NCBI RefSeq assembly: GCF_016406085.1
Contig: NZ_JAEHFJ010000003.1
Span: forward strand, 592,583-656,582
Reading direction: 5' to 3'
Origin: Aureibaculum flavum
Lineage (GTDB): Bacteria; Bacteroidota; Bacteroidia; Flavobacteriales; Flavobacteriaceae
Length of the DNA: 64,000 nucleotides
Shown: one piece after another, positions 16,657 to 25,411 of the stretch
Position numbering within the stretch: position 1 is the stretch's first letter
How the letters are laid out: each line of letters begins with the position of its first letter
The notes under the pieces: generated by a model
Told to the model about the DNA's origin: nothing
The model's database searches: none
Seen by the model: only the letters and a program-made list of their open reading frames with translations
Made by a program: the position numbers and the translations under genes

Positions 16657-17835
16657 ATGTCACAAGATTTATTTCAAGCTCCAGATTATTACCAATTGGA
16701 TGATTTATTAACCGAAGAACATAAATTAGTTAGGGATGCTGCTAGAGAGTGGGTAAAGCGAGAAGTTTCACCAATCATAGAGGATTATGCTCAAAAAGCG
16801 GAATTTCCAACGCAAATTATTAAAGGATTGGCTGAAATAGGTGCTTTTGGACCTTATATTCCTGAAGAGTATGGAGGAGCAGGTTTGGACCAAATTTCTT
16901 ACGGACTAATTATGCAGGAAATAGAGCGTGGTGATTCTGGTGTTCGCTCAACGGCCTCAGTGCAATCTTCTTTAGTTATGTATCCTATTTGGAAATATGG
17001 TAACGAAGCTCAATGTCAAAAATATTTACCCAAATTGGCGTCAGGAGAATTTATGGGTTGTTTTGGACTTACAGAACCAGACCATGGATCGAATCCTTCA
17101 GGAATGGTGACTAATTTTAAAGATAAGGGAGATCATTATTTACTAAATGGAGCAAAAATGTGGATTTCAAATGCACCATTTGCAGATATTGCAGTGGTTT
17201 GGGCTAAGGATGAATCGGGTAGAATTCACGGGCTTGTTGTAGAACGTGGTATGGAAGGATTTACAACACCAACAACACATAATAAATGGTCTTTAAGAGC
17301 TTCTGCTACAGGAGAATTGATTTTTGATAATGTAAAAGTTCCTAAAGAGAATTTATTACCAAATAAATCTGGACTTGGGGCACCATTAGGTTGCTTGGAT
17401 TCGGCTAGATTTGGAATTGCTTGGGGAGCGATTGGTGCGGCAATGGATTGTTATGATACAGCCTTAAGATATTCGAAAGAACGTATGCAATTTGGTAAAC
17501 CTATTGGAGCATTTCAATTGCAACAAAAGAAGTTGGCTGAAATGATTACGGAAATTACAAAAGCACAACTATTGGCTTGGCGGTTAGGTGTGTTGCGTAA
17601 TGAAGGAAAAGCAACCTCAGCACAAATATCAATGGCCAAAAGGAATAACGTTGATATGGCGTTAAAAATAACTAGAGAAGCGAGACAAATGCTTGGAGGA
17701 ATGGGTATAACTGGTGAATACTCTATTATGAGACATATGATGAATTTAGAATCGGTAATTACTTATGAAGGTACGCACGATATTCATTTGCTAATTACAG
17801 GGTTAGATGTTACAGGATTGAATGCCTTTAAATAA
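16657..17835 (+). CDS. Acyl-CoA dehydrogenase, glutaryl-CoA dehydrogenase-like
   Basis: A 392-residue FAD enzyme. Glutaryl-CoA dehydrogenase oxidises and decarboxylates glutaryl-CoA to crotonyl-CoA in lysine and tryptophan breakdown. The N-terminal domain has YIPEEYGGAGLDQISYGLI and RSTASVQSSLVMYPIWKYG, the latter typical of the GCDH branch. The FAD motif is GCFGLTEPDHGSNPSGM near 135-150 with KMWISNAPFADIAVVWA after it. The C-terminal domain carries RMQFGKPIGAFQLQQKKLA and QMLGGMGITGEYSIMRHMMN, and the catalytic base is Glu371 in YEGTHDIH. Length and motifs are those of a complete enzyme. It stands alone, divergent from rnpA. The substrate call rests on sub-family motifs and is likely but not proven. 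Confidence 0.88.
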   Translation: MSQDLFQAPDYYQLDDLLTEEHKLVRDAAREWVKREVSPIIEDYAQKAEFPTQIIKGLAEIGAFGPYIPEEYGGAGLDQISYGLIMQEIERGDSGVRSTASVQSSLVMYPIWKYGNEAQCQKYLPKLASGEFMGCFGLTEPDHGSNPSGMVTNFKDKGDHYLLNGAKMWISNAPFADIAVVWAKDESGRIHGLVVERGMEGFTTPTTHNKWSLRASATGELIFDNVKVPKENLLPNKSGLGAPLGCLDSARFGIAWGAIGAAMDCYDTALRYSKERMQFGKPIGAFQLQQKKLAEMITEITKAQLLAWRLGVLRNEGKATSAQISMAKRNNVDMALKITREARQMLGGMGITGEYSIMRHMMNLESVITYEGTHDIHLLITGLDVTGLNAFK

Positions 17836-17853
17836 AAAAGAGTATATTTAGTT

Positions 17854-18249
17854 GTGAGGTATATAATAATCTTAATAGTACTATTTGCTTATTATCCATT
17901 ATATGGACAAACCATTATTTCTGAAAAAGGACATCCAGAACATGTTATTGTAGGAGCAATAATTGGTGGAGGTACATCTTATTTAGTTTATAGAAAAACA
18001 AATAGCAAATTAAAAGCTTGGCTAATAGGAGCAGCAACAGCTTCAGCTTTTGGGTATTTAAAGGAGGTTGTTGATCCAAAATGGTTCAATGGTACAAGAA
18101 GTAAAAAAGACTTTCAATATAGTGTGCTAGGTGGAGTAATTGGTGCTAGTATCGTTATTCCTTTAAAACGAAGGAAGCCAAAAAAAACTCCAAATATTGA
18201 TGCGGCTTTTAATCAACAATATTCAGCTTACGATCAATTGAATAATTAA
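17854..18249 (+). CDS. Small predicted membrane protein of unknown function
   Basis: A 131-residue protein from a GTG start at 17854. The N-terminus is a signal-like hydrophobic segment (about 2-17) ending LYGQ. Two glycine-rich hydrophobic segments follow (about 30-46 and 88-102: VIVGAIIGGGTSYLVY and SVLGGVIGASIVIPL), with a short middle helix WLIGAATASAFGYLKEVVD. The repeated G-x-x-x-G spacing suggests packed membrane helices. A basic patch RRKPKKTP comes near the C-terminus. It begins 18 bp after the acyl-CoA dehydrogenase stop and is probably co-transcribed. I do not recognise a function; it resembles small YfiM-like or putative lipoprotein-type proteins only in general build. Confidence 0.6.
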   Translation: MRYIIILIVLFAYYPLYGQTIISEKGHPEHVIVGAIIGGGTSYLVYRKTNSKLKAWLIGAATASAFGYLKEVVDPKWFNGTRSKKDFQYSVLGGVIGASIVIPLKRRKPKKTPNIDAAFNQQYSAYDQLNN

Positions 18250-18264
18250 ATATTTAAAGATGTA

Positions 18265-19311
18265 TTATTCGTACATTTTCTTATAATAATCTTTATAGGC
18301 ACCAGAAGTAACATTGTTCAACCATTGTTCGTTTTCTAAATACCAATCAATAGTTTTAGACAGGCCTTCTTCGAAGGTTACCGAAGGTTTCCAACCTAAT
18401 TCTTTATTAAGTTTCGTAGCATCGATAGCATAGCGTTTATCGTGACCCGGTCTGTCTTTTACAAAAGTGATTAATTTTGCTGAAGTTCCCTCAGGTTGAT
18501 TTAATTTTAAATCCATTTGCTTACACAATACCTTAATTAAGTTCAGGTTCGTCCACTCGTTAAATCCGCCAATATTATAAGTATCGGCAAGTTTACCCTT
18601 ATGAAATATTAAATCGATTGCCTTGGCATGGTCTTCAACAAATAGCCAATCTCTTGTGTAATTTCCATCACCGTAAACTGGTAAATTTTTACCCGTTCTA
18701 ATATTGTGAATAAACAAGGGAATAAGCTTTTCTGGAAATTGATTTGCACCATAATTATTAGAACAATTACTTATTACAAAAGGTAATTTATAGGTGTTTC
18801 CAAACGATCGAACCACATGATCAGATGCAGCTTTAGAAGCGGCATAAGGTGATTGTGGGTCGTAAGATGTAGTTTCAGTAAACAATCCTGTTTTACCTAA
18901 GGAACCATAAACTTCATCAGTAGAAACATGATAGAATAATTTATCTTCAAAATTGCCTTTCCATAAATCGCGAAAGGCATTTAATAAATTAGCAGTTCCC
19001 AATACATTCGTTTCAATAAAATCATTAGGATTGGTAATAGATCTATCCACATGACTTTCAGCAGCCAAGTGAATAACCCCATCAAATTTATGCTCTTGAA
19101 ATAGATTATTAATAAAGTCGATATCTTTAATATTTCCTTTAACAAAAGTATAATTTGGAGCATCAGAAATATCAGCGATATTTTCTAAATTTCCAGCATA
19201 GGTTAAGGCATCTAAATTATAAATATGATACTTAGGATAATTAGTAACGAATAGTCTAACAACGTGAGCTCCAATAAATCCAGCTCCACCAGTAATTAAT
19301 ATGTTTTTCAT
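18265..19311 (-). CDS. rfbB: dTDP-glucose 4,6-dehydratase
   Basis: RfbB/RmlB turns dTDP-glucose into dTDP-4-keto-6-deoxyglucose. The protein starts MKNILITGGAGFIGAHVVRL (NAD-binding GxxGxxG), then has HLAAESHVDRSI, STDEVYGSLG with the catalytic Asp-Glu pair, YAASKAASDHVVRS with the YxxxK motif, and NNYGANQFPEKLIPLFI. The frame is open to 19371, but that would add 20 non-conserved residues and overlap galE by 28 bp. I chose the ATG at 19309-19311, which gives 348 residues, the normal family length. It is the last gene of the degT-ugd-galE-rfbB unit. rmlA, rmlC and rmlD are not in the window, so the product could serve an amino- or deoxy-sugar branch or use genes elsewhere. Confidence 0.95.
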   Translation of the reverse strand: MKNILITGGAGFIGAHVVRLFVTNYPKYHIYNLDALTYAGNLENIADISDAPNYTFVKGNIKDIDFINNLFQEHKFDGVIHLAAESHVDRSITNPNDFIETNVLGTANLLNAFRDLWKGNFEDKLFYHVSTDEVYGSLGKTGLFTETTSYDPQSPYAASKAASDHVVRSFGNTYKLPFVISNCSNNYGANQFPEKLIPLFIHNIRTGKNLPVYGDGNYTRDWLFVEDHAKAIDLIFHKGKLADTYNIGGFNEWTNLNLIKVLCKQMDLKLNQPEGTSAKLITFVKDRPGHDKRYAIDATKLNKELGWKPSVTFEEGLSKTIDWYLENEQWLNNVTSGAYKDYYKKMYE

Positions 19312-19343
19312 GTCTATTATTCCTACGAAAATAGGAGTTATTT

Positions 19344-20357
19344 TTATTTCAAGGTCTCCTGCCACTTCCAAGCAGATGCCAATGCATCTTCTAAACTAAG
19401 TTCAGCTTTCCATTTTAACTCATTTTGAGCATAAGTAGTATCTGCAAATGCTTCTGTAATGTCACCTTCACGACGCTCGACAATTTTATAGTTTAATTTT
19501 TTATTTGTAGCCTTTTCAAAGGCTTTTATCACTTCTAAAACGGAACTTCCTTTGCCAGTACCAATGTTAAAGACTTCAAAATTTGATTTATTATCACCTT
19601 CCAATAATCTTTTCATAGCAACTGTATGAGCTTTTGCCAAATCAACAACATGAATATAGTCACGCACTGCGGTACCATCTGGTGTTGGGTAATCGCCACC
19701 AAAAACGGAAAGTTCTTTTCTCATTCCCGCTGCTGTTTGCGTTACATAAGGAATTAAGTTTTGTGGTACTCCAATAGGTAATTCTCCTATTTTAGTCGTT
19801 TTATGAGCTCCAATAGGATTAAAATAGCGTAACGCAATGGCATTTAAATCAGAAACCTTAGAAGCATCAGAAATAATCTCTTCTCCAATCTGTTTGGTGT
19901 TCCCATAAGGAGATTCCGCAGTTTTGAACGGAGCACTTTCAGTAATGGGCATAATATCAGCTTGACCATAAACGGTACATGAAGAACTAAAAATAAAATT
20001 ATTCACCTTATTTGCAGTCATTTCTTCCAATAGATATATTAATGTTGAAATGTTATTGTGGTAATATTTCAAAGGTTTTTCAACACTTTCACCAACTGCT
20101 TTAGAGGCAGCAAAATGAATAACACCTTGTATGTCTTTATGCTTCTTAAAAAATTGCTGAATGGAAGTCTTGTCCTTTAAATCTAATTTTTCAAATAAAG
20201 GCTTTTTATCTGTAATTGAAATTATTTTATCTAAAACATCAATTGTAGTATTAGAAAGGTCATCAATGATAACAACTTCATAACCTTCATTTTGTAGTTC
20301 AACAACAGTGTGAGAACCTATAAAACCTAAACCACCAGTAACTAAAATTTTACTCAT
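19344..20357 (-). CDS. galE: UDP-glucose 4-epimerase
   Basis: GalE interconverts UDP-glucose and UDP-galactose with bound NAD in the cytosol. The 337-residue extended SDR protein has KILVTGGLGFIGSHTVVEL, VIIDDLSN, GVIHFAASKAVGES, IFSSSCTVYG with the catalytic serine region, SPYGNTKQIGEEI with YxxxK, LRYFNPIGAH and DGTAVRDYIHVVDLA. All are canonical GalE elements. It lies 11 bp after ugd and 32 bp before rfbB on the same strand, in the nucleotide-sugar precursor unit. UDP-GlcNAc epimerase activity cannot be excluded. Confidence 0.95.
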   Translation of the reverse strand: MSKILVTGGLGFIGSHTVVELQNEGYEVVIIDDLSNTTIDVLDKIISITDKKPLFEKLDLKDKTSIQQFFKKHKDIQGVIHFAASKAVGESVEKPLKYYHNNISTLIYLLEEMTANKVNNFIFSSSCTVYGQADIMPITESAPFKTAESPYGNTKQIGEEIISDASKVSDLNAIALRYFNPIGAHKTTKIGELPIGVPQNLIPYVTQTAAGMRKELSVFGGDYPTPDGTAVRDYIHVVDLAKAHTVAMKRLLEGDNKSNFEVFNIGTGKGSSVLEVIKAFEKATNKKLNYKIVERREGDITEAFADTTYAQNELKWKAELSLEDALASAWKWQETLK

Positions 20358-20368
20358 TTTATAAAATA

Positions 20369-21682
20369 TTAAATCGTAACTATTTTTCTTCCAACAGATT
20401 CGTAATGAAATCCATTATGCTTCATGGCTTCTAAATCAAACATATTTCTACCGTCAAAAACGATAGGGTTTTTCAACAATTTTTTAATTTTATCAAAACT
20501 TGGCTGCGTAAATTCGCTCCATTCAGTGCAAATTAATAAGCAATCCGCATCTTCTAAAATGTCATAAGCATTTTTCCCAAATTGGATTTTATCACCATAA
20601 ATACGCTCGATGTTTGGCATAGCTTCAGGGTCGTAGGCTGTAATTTCAACATCTTGTAATAACAATTCGTTAATAACATCAATAGCTGGTGCTTCCCGTA
20701 CATCATCTGTATTGGGTTTAAAAGCTAATCCCCAAATGGCGACTTTTTTACCTTTTAAATTGTCATTGAAATAACGAGATACTTTAGGAACTAATGACTT
20801 TTTTTGTTGTACGTTAACATCCAAAACTGATTTTAAAATTTTAAAATCGTAATTGGCTTCATCACTAGATTTTACTAAAGCATTTACATCTTTCGGAAAA
20901 CAAGAACCTCCGTAACCTATACCTGGGTATAAAAACCGGTTCCCTATTCTCGAATCTGAACCCATACCAATTCTAACCATATCAACATCTGAGCCTATGA
21001 TTTCGCAGAGATTCGCAACCTCATTCATAAAGGTAATTTTAGTTGCTAAAAAACAGTTAGAAGCATATTTTGTAAGCTCTGAAGAGCGTTCATCCATAAA
21101 GATGATAGGTCGTTTTGTGCTAATAAAAGGCTTATACAATTTTGATAAAATAGATTTAGCCTTTTTACTTTTAGAACCAATAATTATACGTTCAGGTTCC
21201 ATAAAATCTTTTACAGCATAACCTTCACGCAAAAATTCAGGATTTGAAACTACGTCAAACGCTACATTAGTATGACTAGAAATGATGTCTTTAACAATAT
21301 CAGATGTACCTACGGGTACCGTACTTTTATTAATGATTACTTTATAACCTTTTATCATTTTGCCCAAATCATGGGCAACACCTTTAACATAAGATAAATC
21401 AGCAGATCCATCTTCGTCTTGCGGCGTAGGTAATGCTAAAAATATAACTGATGAATTTTGAATTGCTTCTTTTAAATTTGTGGTAAAGTGTAATCTATCC
21501 CCTACAATATTTTTATTGAAAAGTTCTTCTAAATTAGGTTCATAAATAGGTATTTTACCATTTTTCATGGCCTTTACTTTGTCTTCATCAATATCAACAC
21601 AAGTAACATTGTTACCCATATCTGCTAGACAAGTTCCTGTTACTAAACCTACATAGCCAGTCCCAATAACCGTTAAATTCAT
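20369..21682 (-). CDS. ugd: UDP-glucose 6-dehydrogenase
   Basis: Ugd oxidises UDP-glucose to UDP-glucuronate with two NAD. The 437-residue protein has the N-terminal NAD motif MNLTVIGTGYVGLVTGTCLA, the region FLALPTPQDEDGSADLSYV, INKSTVPVGTSD, VSNPEFLREGYAVKDFMEPERIIIG, and the catalytic cysteine box YGGSCFPKDVNAL near residue 258-270. The C-terminal domain shows IWGLAFKPNTDDVREAPAIDVI. Nothing essential is missing. The stop is 11 bp before galE and the start 2 bp after the aminotransferase stop, so the genes are almost certainly one operon. The product can feed glucuronic-acid-containing polymers; UDP-GlcNAc as substrate is less likely from the motifs. Confidence 0.93.
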   Translation of the reverse strand: MNLTVIGTGYVGLVTGTCLADMGNNVTCVDIDEDKVKAMKNGKIPIYEPNLEELFNKNIVGDRLHFTTNLKEAIQNSSVIFLALPTPQDEDGSADLSYVKGVAHDLGKMIKGYKVIINKSTVPVGTSDIVKDIISSHTNVAFDVVSNPEFLREGYAVKDFMEPERIIIGSKSKKAKSILSKLYKPFISTKRPIIFMDERSSELTKYASNCFLATKITFMNEVANLCEIIGSDVDMVRIGMGSDSRIGNRFLYPGIGYGGSCFPKDVNALVKSSDEANYDFKILKSVLDVNVQQKKSLVPKVSRYFNDNLKGKKVAIWGLAFKPNTDDVREAPAIDVINELLLQDVEITAYDPEAMPNIERIYGDKIQFGKNAYDILEDADCLLICTEWSEFTQPSFDKIKKLLKNPIVFDGRNMFDLEAMKHNGFHYESVGRKIVTI

Positions 21683-21684
21683 GC

Positions 21685-22851
21685 TTATTTATTTATAAAA
21701 TTCAATATCGTTTTGGCAATAAAATCTTGTTGGTCTTCTTCTAACTCTGTATGCATAGGTAGAGAAATAACCGATTTTATCAATTCATTGGTAACAGGAA
21801 AATCAGCTTCGTTATAACGTTCATCACTATATGCTTTTTGACTGTGTAAAGGCACTGGATAATAAATAGCACATGGTATATTATTATCTAATAAATGCTG
21901 GTGTAGTGCATTTCTATCAACGTCAACTATCCTTAAGGTATACTGATGGAAAACATGACAATTACAAGTGTCACAAATTTCATTTCCGTTTTTATTACAG
22001 TTGTAAGTAACTGAAGGGGTAATAATGTTTTTAGAAGCTTTAAAGGCATTATTGTAATATTTAGCAGCATTTCTTCTGGCATTACAATATGCATCTAAAT
22101 GAGGTAATTTGGCACTTAACACAACTGCTTGTATACTATCTAAACGTGAATTTACACCTACTTCATCGTGATAATAACGCTGATACATCCCATGATTTAC
22201 AATACCACGTAATTTATGAGCTAAATCGTCATCATTTGTGAAAATAGCACCACCATCACCATAACAGCCTAAGTTTTTAGATGGAAAAAACGAAGTTGTT
22301 CCAACGTTTCCAATGGTTCCTGCTTTTTGTTTTGTGCCATCAGCAAAAGTATAATCTGCACCTATCGCTTGAGCGTTGTCTTCGATTACATATAAGTTAT
22401 GTTCTTTAGCAACTTCTAAAATAGCCTCCATATTTGCACATTGTCCAAATAAATGTACAGGTACAATAGCTTTTGTTTTTGGAGTGATGGCTTTTTTAAG
22501 AGCTTCAATATCTATATTAAATGTATCTGCTTCAACATCAACTAATACAGGTGTTAATTTTAATAATGCAATAACTTCAACAGTTGCAGCAAAAGTAAAA
22601 TCAGCTGTAATTACTTCGTCTCCTTGCTCAAGGCCTAAACCCATCATGGCAATTTGTAAAGCGTCCGTGCCATTGGCACATGGTATTACATGCTTAACGT
22701 CGAGGTACTCTTCTAATTCTTGTTGAAATTGTTTTACTTCGGGTCCATTGATAAACGAGGTATTATCAATTACTTTTTGAATAGATGTATCTATTTGCCC
22801 TTTTATTCTTTTATATTGACTTTTTAAGTCAACCATTTCAATTGGTTTCAT
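21685..22851 (-). CDS. DegT/DnrJ/EryC1 sugar aminotransferase, WbpE-like, with a four-Cys insertion
   Basis: A PLP-dependent nucleotide-sugar aminotransferase of 388 residues. It has CANGTDALQIAMMGLG near 58-73, HLFGQCANMEAIL, VIEDNAQAIGADY (Asp158 for the PLP ring), SFFPSKNLGCYGDGGA with the PLP lysine at residue 192, and VNSRLDSIQAVVLSAKL. These resemble WbpE, which aminates UDP-3-keto-GlcNAcA, but other DegT enzymes aminate dTDP-4-keto sugars. An insertion with Cys285, Cys293, Cys296 and Cys298 (C-x7-C-x2-C-x-C) precedes HVFHQYTLRIV. It is the first gene of the precursor unit with ugd, galE and rfbB, and is divergent from waaA. Sugar specificity is open. Confidence 0.88.
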   Translation of the reverse strand: MKPIEMVDLKSQYKRIKGQIDTSIQKVIDNTSFINGPEVKQFQQELEEYLDVKHVIPCANGTDALQIAMMGLGLEQGDEVITADFTFAATVEVIALLKLTPVLVDVEADTFNIDIEALKKAITPKTKAIVPVHLFGQCANMEAILEVAKEHNLYVIEDNAQAIGADYTFADGTKQKAGTIGNVGTTSFFPSKNLGCYGDGGAIFTNDDDLAHKLRGIVNHGMYQRYYHDEVGVNSRLDSIQAVVLSAKLPHLDAYCNARRNAAKYYNNAFKASKNIITPSVTYNCNKNGNEICDTCNCHVFHQYTLRIVDVDRNALHQHLLDNNIPCAIYYPVPLHSQKAYSDERYNEADFPVTNELIKSVISLPMHTELEEDQQDFIAKTILNFINK

Positions 22852-22878
22852 TCGTTATGGTTTTTAACAATAAACGCA

Positions 22879-22886
22879 CAAAATTA
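22879..22886 (-). promoter_or_regulatory. Bacteroidota -7 promoter element for the degT-ugd-galE-rfbB unit
   Basis: The minus strand reads TAATTTTG, matching TAnnTTTG, 28 bp upstream of the aminotransferase ATG at 22851. It is the only such match in the 84-bp gap to waaA and would drive the four precursor genes. Confidence 0.45.
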
Positions 22887-22935
22887 CAAATTATTTAACG
22901 CCTAATCTTACAAATTCATATTTTAGCCAAATCTT

Positions 22936-24189
22936 ATGTATTTTTTATATAACATAGCGGTTTATATTGCAGGTTTTTTGATTAAAATTATTGCAATTTT
23001 TAATAAGAAGATTGCTCTTTTTGTTGAAGGTAGAAAGGATGTTTTTGTTCAATTACAAAATAGTTTTGGACCTGATAGCAAAGTTGTGTGGTTTCACTGT
23101 GCGTCTTTGGGAGAATTTGAACAAGGAAGACCAATCATAGAAAAAATAAAAATACAAACTACAAATTCAGAATCACAATTTTTTGGATCTAAAATATTAG
23201 TTACTTTTTTTTCGCCTTCAGGTTATGAGGTTAGAAAAAGTTATGCAATAGCTGACGTGGTTACTTATTTACCTTTAGATACTAAAACGAATGTAAGAAG
23301 GTTTGTAGAAATTGTAGATCCTTCGATAGCAGTATTTGTAAAATATGAGTTCTGGCCAAATTTATTGAAAGAACTTAGAAAAAAACAGATAAAGACTATT
23401 TTGGTTTCGGGCATTTTTAGAGAAAATCAATCTTTTTTTAAAGGTTATGGAGGATGGATGCGAAAATCGCTACAAACTTTTGATCATTTTTTCGTACAAA
23501 ACAATGAATCTGTAAAATTATTGAATAAAATAGGGTTCAACAATACGACGCTTTCTGGAGACACAAGGTTTGACAGAGTTTATGAAATTACGATGCAAGA
23601 AATTGACCTTAGTTTTGCTGAAAAATTTAAAAATAATAAAACAACTTTGGTGGCCGGTAGTACTTGGCCTAAAGATGAAGCCTTGTTGGTTAGTTTTATT
23701 AATAAAAAATCAAATGAGAATCAAAAATTTATCATAGCTCCTCACAATATCAATATTCAAGGAATTGATAAATTAAAGCAAAGCATAAATAAAAAAGTAC
23801 TATTGTATTCAGAAATGGAGAATAAGGATTTAAGTGAATATCAAGTGTTAATTATAGACACTATTGGAATTCTAACCAAGATTTATAAGTATAGTGATAT
23901 TGCATATGTTGGAGGTGGTTTTGGAACTGGAATTCATAATGTATTAGAACCAGCAACTTTTGGAGTACCAATAATTATTGGTCCAAATTATCATAAATTT
24001 AATGAAGCAAAAGATTTGCTTCAGATTGAAGCCTGCCTGTCTATTCAAAATTTGGAAGAGCTTGATACTGGATTAACTTTATTATTTAGCGATGACGATT
24101 TTCGTAAAAATAAAGGTAATATTGCCAAGGAGTATATTTTAAATAATATTGGGTCTACCCAAAAAATTATGAAATACATCAATAACTAA
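22936..24189 (+). CDS. waaA: 3-deoxy-D-manno-octulosonic acid (Kdo) transferase
   Basis: WaaA/KdtA adds Kdo from CMP-Kdo to lipid A precursor on the inner face of the cytoplasmic membrane. The 417-residue protein begins with an N-terminal membrane anchor (about 1-23) and has WFHCASLGEFEQGRPIIEKI near 50-70 with the catalytic Glu, FFSPSGYEVRKSY, YLPLDTKTNVRRFVEI, KYEFWPNLLKELRKK, GDTRFDRVYEI, VAGSTWPKDEALL and YVGGGFGTGIHNVLEPATFG. These are the GT30 family hallmarks. It has a short gap to the Crp-family regulator gene. It supplies the lipopolysaccharide core, linking to the adjacent surface-sugar genes. Confidence 0.95.
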   Translation: MYFLYNIAVYIAGFLIKIIAIFNKKIALFVEGRKDVFVQLQNSFGPDSKVVWFHCASLGEFEQGRPIIEKIKIQTTNSESQFFGSKILVTFFSPSGYEVRKSYAIADVVTYLPLDTKTNVRRFVEIVDPSIAVFVKYEFWPNLLKELRKKQIKTILVSGIFRENQSFFKGYGGWMRKSLQTFDHFFVQNNESVKLLNKIGFNNTTLSGDTRFDRVYEITMQEIDLSFAEKFKNNKTTLVAGSTWPKDEALLVSFINKKSNENQKFIIAPHNINIQGIDKLKQSINKKVLLYSEMENKDLSEYQVLIIDTIGILTKIYKYSDIAYVGGGFGTGIHNVLEPATFGVPIIIGPNYHKFNEAKDLLQIEACLSIQNLEELDTGLTLLFSDDDFRKNKGNIAKEYILNNIGSTQKIMKYINN

Positions 24190-24202
24190 TTTTCTGAACA
24201 TC

Positions 24203-24838
24203 ATGATTAAAGAAAAATTAACATCTTATTTTAATGTAGTTTTTGAGGAGGCACTTGTTGATGAAATTGTCAAAGTAGGTGTCTATAGTAAGGTAAAGGA
24301 AAATGAATTGTTACTAGATTTAGGTGATAAATTTGATAAGATTCCCTTAATCCTATCAGGTGCAATAAAAATTAGTCACGAAGATACTAAGGGAGATGAA
24401 ATAGTATTGTATTACTTAGAACATGGCGATACATGTACCATTACTTTTGGCAGTGGATTGCACGGTGCAAAAAGTGAGATTAGAGGTGTGGCAGAAATGG
24501 ATTCTGAAATTATATTCATACCTGTTGAAAAAATGGATGAATGGTTAGCCAAATATAAATCTTGGAGAACTTTTGTAATTGATAGTTACAATACACGTCT
24601 ATCAGAAATGATTGAAGCTATAGATACGTTGGCTTTTAAGAAAATGGACGAGCGTTTGTTCAAATACTTAACTGATAAGGTAAAAATAATGAGAAGCACA
24701 ACCTTGACAACAACGCATCAAGAGATTGCTCAAGATTTAAACACATCACGGGTTGTTATTTCTAGATTGTTAAAACAACTTGAAAACGAACAAAAAATTA
24801 AACTATTTAGGAATAAAATAGAAGTTCTTGAATATTAA
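24203..24838 (+). CDS. Crp/Fnr family transcriptional regulator
   Basis: A 211-residue regulator: cyclic-nucleotide-binding-type beta-roll domain (about 12-120) and C-terminal winged helix-turn-helix (about 150-205), with TTTHQEIAQDLNTSRVVISR as the recognition region. The beta-roll lacks the R-x-S/T phosphate cassette that binds cAMP in Crp, and it lacks the four N-terminal cysteines of Fnr. It has a single cysteine in HGDTCTITFGSG near residue 77. Regulators of this type often sit beside YeeE/YedE and persulfide genes in Bacteroidota, as here: the next gene starts 9 bp later. Control of these sulfur genes is a reasonable inference, but no operator was identified. Confidence 0.9.
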   Translation: MIKEKLTSYFNVVFEEALVDEIVKVGVYSKVKENELLLDLGDKFDKIPLILSGAIKISHEDTKGDEIVLYYLEHGDTCTITFGSGLHGAKSEIRGVAEMDSEIIFIPVEKMDEWLAKYKSWRTFVIDSYNTRLSEMIEAIDTLAFKKMDERLFKYLTDKVKIMRSTTLTTTHQEIAQDLNTSRVVISRLLKQLENEQKIKLFRNKIEVLEY

Positions 24839-24847
24839 AATATAATT

Positions 24848-25408
24848 ATGATTGAATTCTTTTTACAACCTTGGCCTTGGTATGTCGCAGGTCCATTGAT
24901 TACTTTGGTTATGTTCTTACTCTTTTATTTTGGTAAAACATTTGGAGTGTCTTCAAATTTAGAAACGATATGTGCTATTGGTGGAGCTGGTAAATTCAAT
25001 AGTTATTTTAAACTTGATTGGAGAAAAAATACGTGGAACTTAATTTTTGTTTTTGGAGCAATTATAGGCGGTTTTATATCATATCAATGGCTTACTCCAA
25101 ACGAGGTTATTGCTTTAAATCCTCAAACGATTCAGGATTTGTCAGAAATAGGTATTAAAAATGCCGGACAATCTTATTTACCAGCTGAAATTTTTTCATT
25201 AGATGCATTATTTTCTTTAAAAGGAATTTTAGTTTTATTGCTGGGTGGATTTTTAGTTGGATTCGGTACACGTTATGCAGGTGGTTGTACATCGGGTCAT
25301 GCTATTGTTGGGCTAAGTAATTTAGAAATTCCATCATTAATTGCAGTTATTGGATTTTTCGTAGGTGGATTAATAATGACATGGGTATTTATTCCGATAA
25401 TATTTTAG
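24848..25408 (+). CDS. YeeE/YedE family transporter half, N-terminal-type
   Basis: A 186-residue inner-membrane protein with four to five hydrophobic helices. It carries GGFLVGFGTRYAGGCTSGHAIVGLS near residues 138-160, the cysteine-containing signature of the YeeE/YedE (Sulf_transp) family. E. coli TsuA of this family takes up thiosulfate through relayed cysteines; that function may apply here. A partner half is encoded 3 bp downstream. The middle part contains an extracytoplasmic loop with ALNPQTIQDLSEIG. The link to thiosulfate or persulfide is by family knowledge and neighbouring rhodanese-type genes. Confidence 0.88.
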   Translation: MIEFFLQPWPWYVAGPLITLVMFLLFYFGKTFGVSSNLETICAIGGAGKFNSYFKLDWRKNTWNLIFVFGAIIGGFISYQWLTPNEVIALNPQTIQDLSEIGIKNAGQSYLPAEIFSLDALFSLKGILVLLLGGFLVGFGTRYAGGCTSGHAIVGLSNLEIPSLIAVIGFFVGGLIMTWVFIPIIF

Positions 25409-25411
25409 AAG

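Noticed and set aside
19312..19371. Upstream extension of rfbB by 20 codons
   Set aside because: It overlaps galE by 28 bp, has no family similarity, and the internal ATG at 19311 begins exactly at the conserved NAD-binding strand.
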